A DNA stretch of 11,615 nucleotides from Syntrophus sp. (in: bacteria) (GTDB lineage Bacteria > Desulfobacterota > Syntrophia > Syntrophales > UBA8958). The stretch covers positions 1 through 11,615 of the forward strand of contig DMAT01000135.1 of NCBI GenBank assembly GCA_003451635.1, given 5' to 3'. The notes beneath the pieces are model-generated. The model ran no database searches. It worked only from the letters and a program-made list of their open reading frames with translations, and was not told the origin of the DNA. Shown here in pieces: positions 6,188-11,615 of the stretch. The number at the start of each line of letters is the position of its first letter. The first letter of the stretch is position 1. The position numbers were made by a program, and so were the translations under genes.

Positions 6188-8878
6188 TTATAGCTTTCTT
6201 TCGACCTGCTCGTTGACGTAAGCCTCCAGGATGTCCCCTTCTCGGAGGTCATTATAGTTCTCCATCCCGATACCGCATTCGTAACCCGTCGCTACTTCTC
6301 TGGCGTCATCCTTCGCCCGCTTCAGGGAAGCTATTTTCCCGTCATATACAACAACGCCATCCCTCACCAGTTTGAGATTGGCACTTCGGGCAATCTTACC
6401 ATCCGTTACATAACATCCCGCGATCGTCCCCACTTTGGGTATTTTAAACAATTGCCTTACTTCGGCCCGCCCCTGGACAACCTCCTTGTATATCGGATCG
6501 AGAAGACCTTCCATGGCCGCACGGACATCTTCAATGACGTTGTAAATGATATCATAGAGTTTTATCTCGACTCCCTCTTGTTCGGCCACTTCGACGACCC
6601 GGCTGTCCGGCCTCACATTGAAACCGATGACAATGGCATTGGCTGAAGAAGCAAGCATGACGTCCGTTTCCGTGATCGCTCCCGTAGAGCTGTGAATGAC
6701 TTTCAGCCTCACATCTGCCGTGCTCAGCTTGTTCAGGGCCTCGGAAATGGCTTCCATGGACCCTTGAACGTCCGCCTTGATGATCACGTTGAAATCCTTC
6801 ACACCCTCCTTGATCTTCTGATAGAGCTGCTCCAGGGTGATCTTTGAGGTTGCCGAAAGTTCCTTCTCCCTTTCCTTTCTCGTCCAGTAGTCGGCGATGT
6901 TGCGCGCCTTCTTTTCGTCCTCGACACAGAGGAATTCGGCACCGACCTGGGGGACGTTTGAAAAGCCAATCACCTCCACCGGCGTCGATGGCCCGGCCTC
7001 CTTAACCCGCTTCCCCCGGTCGTTGACCATGGCGCGCACCCGTCCAGACTCCGTTTTCGATGCAAAGGCGTCGCCTTCCCGGAGGGTTCCTTCCTGAATG
7101 AGAACCGTTGCCACCGGCCCCCTTCCCTTGTCCAGTTTCGATTCAATGATAATACCTTTTGCCGGTCTTTCCGGATCAGCCTGAAGTTCCAGGATATCGG
7201 CCTGCAGCAGGATCATTTCGAGAAGGGCGTCAATGCCCAGTTTCTGTTTGGCCGAAACCTCACAAAAAATGGTTTCCCCTCCCCATTCCTCGGAAACGAG
7301 ATTGTATTCCGTGAGGCCCTGCTTGATCCGCTGCGGATCCGCATCGGGCTTGTCCATCTTGTTGATGGCCACAATAATCGGGACGCCCGCTACCCGGGAG
7401 TGGTTGATGGCCTCTATGGTCTGCCCCATTACTCCATCATCCGCCGCTACCACCAGCACTACCACATCCGTCACCTGTGCACCTCGGGCACGCATGGCAG
7501 TGAAGGCCTCATGGCCGGGGGTATCAAGAAAAACGATGTCCCTGTCTTTGATATGGACATGATAGGCGCCAATGGCCTGGGTTATCCCGCCGGCTTCACC
7601 CTCGATCACTTTTGTCTCCCGGATCGCATCAAGAAGAGACGTTTTACCGTGATCGACGTGGCCCATGATAGTAACAACCGGAGCTCGTGGTTGCAGGTTA
7701 CGGGAACCCGGATCATCCTGCTGAAAGGTATCTTCGAATTCGATGCCGGCTAGTTCCACCTGATAACCGAATTCCCCGGAGATAAGCGTCGCCGTGTCAA
7801 AATCAAGGGACTGGTTAATGGTTACCATCAACCCCATCCCGATGAGTTTGTTGATGACTTCACTGGCCTTTACGCCCATCTTCTTGGCCAAATCACCAGC
7901 GGTGATCGTCTCGGAAATCTTGAGCCGCCGTTTACTGGCCTTAGGTACGGTAATGACTGTTTTTTGAAGCTTCACGACCCCGGCCTTTTTCTCATCCCGC
8001 CAGCGGGAACTCCTCTCATCCCGATCAAGTTCTTTAGTTTTTCCCTTTCGATCGACGGCCTTTTTGATTAAGGCCTTATTGCGGGGAAACGGATCAGAAA
8101 TCACCACTTCTACGGGTTTCTTACCTCTTTTTTTATCCTTATCAGGTTCCCATTTCACCGGTTTCTTCGCCCCCGCCGGGGGCGCCACATCCCTGCCTGC
8201 AACTACGTCCGTCCTTCTGGGCACAGGTTTTCTCTGGGCGCCGGCTCCTGCCATGTCCTGTGGCTTACGAGGTGCTGTAATCCGGTTGATTTCTCTTTTT
8301 ATCGGTTTGGGAGCAGGCAGCGGGGCAACCGGGGGGACAGATTGCATAACCGGCTTGCCGACGACAGGTTCAGCCATTTCTGCCACAGGGGCTCCACTCA
8401 CAACGGGGGCCAGCGGCGGAGCCTCTTGAGGAATCGGGGGCGATACAACCTTCGCCTCGGCGATCTTCTCCTCCGTAGGCTTCACTTCAGCAAGCTTTAC
8501 TTCGGCAGGTTCCTGGATAACTTCGACAGGAACGGCGATCTCCTTGACGAGTTCGACAGTGGGCTCGGATATGGGTTTTTCCTTGACTTCCTCTGTTTCC
8601 CCCGCCACGGGAAGGAGTTCTTCTGACGGTGCAGGCACTTCCTCTTCAACCTCGGTGCGTACCGCTCTTCTTCTGATGACCGTAGATTTTACCCGCTTCT
8701 CGACCACCTCATGGGGTTCAGCAGCTGAAGATTCCCTTTTAATCCTCTCTATCTCGCTGTCTTCGAGGGTACTTGAGTGGGACTTCACCGAAATACCCAT
8801 TTTGTCCAGACGTGCGATCAAGTCTTTGTTATCGACCCCTAATTCCCTGGCCAATTCGTAAACTCTCATTTTTGACAT
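6188..8878 (-). CDS. infB: Translation initiation factor IF-2
   Basis: This 896-residue GTPase delivers initiator tRNA to the 30S subunit and promotes 50S joining. An N-terminal IF2_N module (about 1-50, VYELARELGV) is followed by a low-complexity, Pro/Ala/Glu/Lys-rich linker of about 260 residues. A second IF2_N-type module comes next (about 318-372). The G domain shows GHVDHGKT at 406-413 (G1), GGITQ at 430-434 (G2), DTPGHE at 452-457 (G3), NKMD at 506-509 (G4) and SAK at 542-544 (G5). Beta-barrel and C1/C2 domains follow. The position after GGITQ is Ala (GGITQAIGAY) where His is frequent. The ATG at 8878 has GAGGG 7 bases upstream. An 89-base gap separates it from nusA; no ylxR gene lies there. 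Confidence 0.98.
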   Translation of the reverse strand: MSKMRVYELARELGVDNKDLIARLDKMGISVKSHSSTLEDSEIERIKRESSAAEPHEVVEKRVKSTVIRRRAVRTEVEEEVPAPSEELLPVAGETEEVKEKPISEPTVELVKEIAVPVEVIQEPAEVKLAEVKPTEEKIAEAKVVSPPIPQEAPPLAPVVSGAPVAEMAEPVVGKPVMQSVPPVAPLPAPKPIKREINRITAPRKPQDMAGAGAQRKPVPRRTDVVAGRDVAPPAGAKKPVKWEPDKDKKRGKKPVEVVISDPFPRNKALIKKAVDRKGKTKELDRDERSSRWRDEKKAGVVKLQKTVITVPKASKRRLKISETITAGDLAKKMGVKASEVINKLIGMGLMVTINQSLDFDTATLISGEFGYQVELAGIEFEDTFQQDDPGSRNLQPRAPVVTIMGHVDHGKTSLLDAIRETKVIEGEAGGITQAIGAYHVHIKDRDIVFLDTPGHEAFTAMRARGAQVTDVVVLVVAADDGVMGQTIEAINHSRVAGVPIIVAINKMDKPDADPQRIKQGLTEYNLVSEEWGGETIFCEVSAKQKLGIDALLEMILLQADILELQADPERPAKGIIIESKLDKGRGPVATVLIQEGTLREGDAFASKTESGRVRAMVNDRGKRVKEAGPSTPVEVIGFSNVPQVGAEFLCVEDEKKARNIADYWTRKEREKELSATSKITLEQLYQKIKEGVKDFNVIIKADVQGSMEAISEALNKLSTADVRLKVIHSSTGAITETDVMLASSANAIVIGFNVRPDSRVVEVAEQEGVEIKLYDIIYNVIEDVRAAMEGLLDPIYKEVVQGRAEVRQLFKIPKVGTIAGCYVTDGKIARSANLKLVRDGVVVYDGKIASLKRAKDDAREVATGYECGIGMENYNDLREGDILEAYVNEQVERKL

Positions 8879-8885
8879 GCTGATT

Positions 8886-8890
8886 CCCTC
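8886..8890 (-). promoter_or_regulatory. Shine-Dalgarno site of infB
   Basis: GAGGG lies 7 bases before the infB ATG. It directly follows a small predicted hairpin (8894-8918), so folding of the leader could affect its access. Confidence 0.6.
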
Positions 8891-8893
8891 GCT

Positions 8894-8918
8894 AAAGCGT
8901 ACTCAATTCTTGAGCTTT
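8894..8918 (-). other. Small imperfect hairpin in the nusA-infB spacer
   Basis: On the minus strand AAAG-CTCAA-GAA-TTGAG-TACG-CTTT forms a 5-bp stem with a 3-base loop, extended by 4 bp across a 4-base bulge. It ends three bases before the infB Shine-Dalgarno site. There is no T tract, so it is not an intrinsic terminator. Whether it folds or matters is not known; the rest of the spacer is AT-rich and shows no convincing promoter. Confidence 0.35.
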
Positions 8919-8967
8919 CAGATAAGTACCATTAAACTTTTTATATACACTCATCGTTTACAGATTA

Positions 8968-10221
8968 TCACTCCCCAGTGGCCGGAGCCTCCGCAATCAT
9001 GAGCGTCGCCGCTTGCATCCAGCCCTCGGCCTGCTCTCTGTTCACTCCGGGTACGGCCATGATTGTGTCCACGTCCACTGCGGCGATCAAGGCCAGGCTC
9101 GTGATTCCTTCCTTGAGAAGACCCTCGACAATCGCTTCACTCATGCCCGGCAGGACCATCAGGTCGGTGCGGCTGTCTTCATCCTGCTGAGCTGAAGAAG
9201 ACTCACTCTTGACATCGATTTTCCAGCCTGTCAGCTTGACGGCCAAACGAACATTCTGTCCATTTCTGCCGATCGCCAATGAAAGCTGGTCATCGGGAAC
9301 AATAACCTCCATGCACCGATTTTCCTCATCAATGAGCACACGATCCACCTTGGCAGGCGACAAGGCTGCGTAGACATACTTGGCGGGATCATCGGAAAAT
9401 GGAACAATATCAATCTTCTCTCCCCGTAATTCCTGGACCACGCTCTGGACCCGGGAGCCTCTCATGCCTACACAGGCGCCGACGGGATCGATATCCTTAT
9501 CCCTGCTCTTAACGGCAATCTTTGCCCGCTTTCCCGGTTCTCTGGCAATACTGACAATCTCAATCAACCCCTCTGATATTTCCGGGACCTCCACTTCGAA
9601 AAGGGCTTTTAAAAACGCCGGATGGGTCCGGGAAAGGATAATCTGTGGTCCCTTGGATATCCTCTTGACATCACAGATAAATGAACGGATCCTCTCGCCC
9701 CGCTTGTAGACTTCCCGGAAGATTTGCTCCGACACGGGGATAACGCCTTCCGAGCGGCCAAGATTGACGATGATGCTGCCACCTTCAAATCTCTGGACGA
9801 AGCCATTGACGAGCTGCATCTTGCGGTCTTTGTATTCCTCATATACATTGTCGCGTTCGGCATCCTTAACGCGCTGGATGATAATCTGCTTGGCCGTCTG
9901 AACAGCAATACGGCCAAAGGTAGAAGTGTCAACCTTCATGCCCAGGCTGTCTCCAGGTTCCACTTCCTCATCCATATCCCTCGCTTCGGCCGTGGATATT
10001 TGCATATCCGGATCCGTTACCTTTTCTTCCACCGTTTTGAATTGAAATACCTCAATTTCTCCGGCCTCCTCGTTATAGTGGGACTCGATTTCGACGTTGG
10101 GTCCCATTTTCTTTCTTGCAGCATTCAGCATGGCCGCCTCGAGGGCTTCGATAATGATCTCCTTCTCGATTCCCCTGTCCTTGCTCATCTGCTCGACCAG
10201 CCGTTTCAGCTCCGAAAACAT
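8968..10221 (-). CDS. nusA: Transcription termination/antitermination factor NusA
   Basis: This 417-residue RNA polymerase-associated factor modulates pausing, intrinsic termination and antitermination. An N-terminal polymerase-binding domain (about 1-125, MFSELKRLVEQ) is followed by S1 (about 131-195), KH1 with GMRG at 252-255 and KH2 with GRNG at 318-321. A short Ser/Gln/Asp-rich linker leads to one C-terminal helix-hairpin-helix-like segment (about 353-409, MVLPGMSEAI and VPGVNREQAE). It is shorter than the 495-residue E. coli protein, which has two acidic repeats. An in-frame ATG at 10236 is rejected as the start because the intervening bases contain GGAGGA, a good ribosome site 7 bases before the ATG at 10221, and MFSEL is the usual N-terminus. 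The gene begins 45 bases after rimP, in the usual rimP-nusA pairing. Confidence 0.98.
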   Translation of the reverse strand: MFSELKRLVEQMSKDRGIEKEIIIEALEAAMLNAARKKMGPNVEIESHYNEEAGEIEVFQFKTVEEKVTDPDMQISTAEARDMDEEVEPGDSLGMKVDTSTFGRIAVQTAKQIIIQRVKDAERDNVYEEYKDRKMQLVNGFVQRFEGGSIIVNLGRSEGVIPVSEQIFREVYKRGERIRSFICDVKRISKGPQIILSRTHPAFLKALFEVEVPEISEGLIEIVSIAREPGKRAKIAVKSRDKDIDPVGACVGMRGSRVQSVVQELRGEKIDIVPFSDDPAKYVYAALSPAKVDRVLIDEENRCMEVIVPDDQLSLAIGRNGQNVRLAVKLTGWKIDVKSESSSAQQDEDSRTDLMVLPGMSEAIVEGLLKEGITSLALIAAVDVDTIMAVPGVNREQAEGWMQAATLMIAEAPATGE

Positions 10222-10228
10222 GCCCTCT

Positions 10229-10234
10229 TCCTCC
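10229..10234 (-). promoter_or_regulatory. Shine-Dalgarno site deciding the nusA start
   Basis: GGAGGA lies 7 bases before the ATG at 10221. It overlaps the upstream in-frame ATG (10236), which argues that the upstream codon is part of the leader and not the start. Confidence 0.75.
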
Positions 10235-10266
10235 ATTCATCACTGTAAGGATGATTTATCTTAAAA

Positions 10267-10758
10267 TTATCTATGATCCAATAAGCCTTCAAGATTGGCC
10301 TTGACCACTGCTTCCATGGGAACAGTAAAGATCTTTCCCGACAAATCCAGAATAATTGTCTTTTTCCCGCTTTCGCCTATCCGGTAATCCTTCAGGAGAC
10401 CCTTGAAATTCCTTACGCCGTCAATTTTGTATTCCGTCTGGATGATCACCCGGCGCCCGAGGAACCTTATAAAATCCTTATCCTTAACCAGGGGTCGGTC
10501 CAGACCGGGGGAAGATATTTCCAGGGTGTAGGCTTCCGGAGGAACATCGTTCACGTCGAGGAGGTCGCCTACATGGTTACTGATCAGGGCGCAATCATCA
10601 ATGGTCACTCCCCCGTCCCTGTCGATGTAAAGGCGCACAACCCAACGTGATTTCATCTGGATGCACTCTACGCAGACAAGCTCCAACCCCTCCGATTGAA
10701 TCGCGGGTTCGGCTATTTCCCAGATACGGTTTTCGTAAATTTTTTTCAAAAAGCCCAT
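10267..10758 (-). CDS. rimP: Ribosome maturation factor RimP
   Basis: This 163-residue 30S assembly factor is needed for efficient subunit maturation in known members. The N-terminal alpha/beta domain shows GLELVCVE (24-31), LYIDRDGGVTIDDC (43-56) and the hallmark ISSPGLDRPL (81-90). The small beta-barrel C-terminal domain follows (about 92-160). Length is typical. The ATG at 10758 lies 9 bases after the T tract of an intrinsic terminator, and no Shine-Dalgarno sequence precedes it. A stop at 10804-10806 closes the frame upstream, and the first downstream alternative is TTG at codon 4. rimP heads the operon, so its expression depends on read-through of that terminator or on a promoter in the 92 bases before it. 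Only a weak candidate is visible there (TTGTGT at 10830-10835, TATCGT at 10807-10812, spacer 17). Confidence 0.96.
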   Translation of the reverse strand: MGFLKKIYENRIWEIAEPAIQSEGLELVCVECIQMKSRWVVRLYIDRDGGVTIDDCALISNHVGDLLDVNDVPPEAYTLEISSPGLDRPLVKDKDFIRFLGRRVIIQTEYKIDGVRNFKGLLKDYRIGESGKKTIILDLSGKIFTVPMEAVVKANLEGLLDHR

Positions 10759-10767
10759 TCTATGCAG

Positions 10768-10793
10768 AAAAAAAAAGTGGGCAAAAGCCCACT
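10768..10793 (-). terminator. Intrinsic terminator between tRNA-Gly and rimP
   Basis: On the minus strand AGTGGGC and GCCCACT form a perfect 7-bp GC-rich stem (10776-10793) with a TTTT loop, followed by a run of Ts to 10768. The other strand has no T tract, so it acts only for leftward transcription. It ends tRNA-Gly (and hisD read-through) transcripts 92 bases after the tRNA 3' end. Its closeness to the rimP ATG also makes it a candidate attenuator for the operon. Confidence 0.92.
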
Positions 10794-10884
10794 CGTCAGA
10801 AATTCAACGATAATGTTGGTCCCCAGCTAACACAACTGCAAGGTAAATGCAAGCAAAAAACAAGGGCATTCGGGGAGATAAAAA

Positions 10885-10959
10885 TGGAGCGGGCGACCGG
10901 GATCGAACCGGCGACGTCCAGCTTGGGAAGCTGACATTCTACCGCTGAATTACGCCCGC
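10885..10959 (-). tRNA. glyU: tRNA-Gly (anticodon CCC)
   Basis: The 75-base cloverleaf has CCA encoded. The acceptor GCGGGCG pairs with CGCCCGC and is followed by T-CCA. The D stem is ATTC/GAAT, the anticodon stem TCAGC/GCTGG (one T-G pair at the top) and the loop TTCCCAA, giving anticodon CCC, which reads GGG. The T arm is GCCGG-TTCGATC-CCGGT. The sequence closely resembles the E. coli glyU tRNA. The gene stands alone, with its own promoter upstream and an intrinsic terminator downstream. Confidence 0.96.
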
Positions 10960-10980
10960 ACTCGCCGGGATGCAGGGGAC

Positions 10981-11008
10981 ATATTAATCATAGCTGCCAA
11001 TTTGTCAA
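10981..11008 (-). promoter_or_regulatory. Sigma70-type promoter of tRNA-Gly
   Basis: On the minus strand a perfect TTGACA (11003-11008) is followed after 16 bases by TAATAT (10981-10986). The predicted start would be near 10974, about 15 bases before the tRNA. The bases just after the -10 box are GC-rich (GTCCCC), as in stringently controlled stable-RNA promoters. It begins 8 bases after the hisD stop codon. Confidence 0.75.
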
Positions 11009-11015
11009 GGCATAT

Positions 11016-11615
11016 TTACATTCGCACGGCAATGGACTTGCCGTGGGCATCGAGCCCCTCCAGGGCGGCGAATCTTTCCGTCTGACGGCCGTAACGATGA
11101 AAGGCCTCCCTGGTAAAGGAAAGAACGCTCGTCCTTTTTACAAAATCATAGACTCCCAGAGGAGATGAGAACCTGGCTGTTCCTCCGGTGGGAAGGATAT
11201 GATTGGGTCCGGCCATGTAGTCACCCAGGGCCTCCGGGGTGTATTGTCCGAGGAACACTGCCCCGGCATGGGTTATTTCGGACAGGAGCGCCTCGGGATT
11301 CTCTACCATCAATTCCAGATGCTCCGGGGCAAAACGGTTGGCCAACCGCACTGCTTCCCCAAGATCTTTTGTTACCAGAACAGCGCCATAACGATCGATC
11401 GCCCGGCGGACAATTGCCTTCCTCGGTAAATTTTCAAGCTGTCGCTCAAGTTCGGCAACAATCCGTTGGGCTGTGGCCTCATCAGTGGTCAAAACCACGG
11501 CGCTGGCCATTTCGTCATGCTCCGCCTGAGCGAGGAGATCGGCGGCCACGAAGGAAACGGTTGCCGTGCCGTCACAGATGATCAGCACCTCGCTGGGACC
11601 GGCAATCATATCGAT
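11016..11615 (-). CDS. hisD: Histidinol dehydrogenase, C-terminal part (cut by window edge)
   Basis: The last 199 residues of the NAD-dependent enzyme for the final two steps of histidine synthesis (histidinol to histidine) are present; the N-terminal half lies beyond 11615. The fragment begins IDMIAGPSEVL. It carries Gln and His of LAQAEH (Gln259/His262 in E. coli), the Glu-His pair of FAPEHLE (326/327), the metal-site Asp of GDYMAGPNH (360) and the His of EGLDAH (419). All expected catalytic and zinc residues of this half are intact. The frame is in register with the window edge, and the Met at 11609 is internal, not a start. The gene ends 56 bases before tRNA-Gly with no terminator of its own, so its transcripts probably run to the terminator at 10768-10793. 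Confidence 0.97.
   Translation of the reverse strand: MDMIAGPSEVLIICDGTATVSFVAADLLAQAEHDEMASAVVLTTDEATAQRIVAELERQLENLPRKAIVRRAIDRYGAVLVTKDLGEAVRLANRFAPEHLELMVENPEALLSEITHAGAVFLGQYTPEALGDYMAGPNHILPTGGTARFSSPLGVYDFVKRTSVLSFTREAFHRYGRQTERFAALEGLDAHGKSIAVRM

Noticed and set aside
7575..7589. Ala after GGITQ in IF-2 G2 where His is common
   Set aside because: The position varies in the family (other residues occur in bacteria and in eIF5B), so it is not evidence of altered function.
10222..10236. Upstream in-frame ATG of nusA
   Set aside because: These bases include the GGAGGA ribosome site for the ATG at 10221, and MFSEL is the usual NusA N-terminus.
10807..10835. Possible promoter TTGTGT-17-TATCGT before rimP
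   Set aside because: Only about half the consensus positions match, so it is mentioned under rimP but not called as a feature.
10647..10934. Plus-strand frame ending MERATGIEPATSSLGS
   Set aside because: The ending is the reverse complement of the tRNA-Gly gene. This peptide is a well-known spurious product in databases, not a real protein.

Overview
The window is a stretch of bacterial chromosome that encodes core translation and RNA-metabolism functions. Every supported gene lies on the minus strand, so transcription runs from high to low coordinates. The order hisD, tRNA-Gly, rimP, nusA, infB, a DUF503 gene, rbfA, a DHH-family nanoRNase (nrnA), truB, rpsO, pnp, M16 peptidase is the nusA-infB operon as known from Deltaproteobacteria (Desulfobacterota). 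The DUF503 and nrnA insertions and the absence of ylxR after nusA fit that group. The protein sequences look Syntrophus-like to me, but that is recalled resemblance, not a search result.

Right edge (about 10760-11615): the C-terminal half of hisD (histidine biosynthesis) is followed by a good sigma70-type promoter, one tRNA-Gly(CCC) gene with an encoded CCA end, and a strong intrinsic terminator. The terminator's T tract ends 9 bases before the rimP start codon. Middle (5479-10758): rimP, nusA, infB, DUF503 and rbfA, covering 30S maturation, transcription elongation/termination control and translation initiation. Left half (1-5498): nrnA, truB, rpsO and pnp, covering oligonucleotide recycling, tRNA pseudouridylation, ribosomal protein S15 and polynucleotide phosphorylase. 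Last comes an M16 zinc peptidase cut by the left edge.

The genes are tightly packed. Several overlap (DUF503/rbfA by 14 bases, rbfA/nrnA by 20, nrnA/truB by 4, pnp/M16 by 11), so one long transcript with translational coupling is likely. The largest gap is 89 bases (nusA to infB); no stretch over 300 bases lacks a gene. I see no mobile element, CRISPR array, prophage or foreign island. The most interesting points are the tRNA-terminator-rimP junction, which resembles the metY-rimP junction of the E. coli nusA operon but uses a glycine tRNA; the apparent lack of a Shine-Dalgarno site for rimP; and the uncharacterised DUF503 gene. I found no convincing undescribed system.
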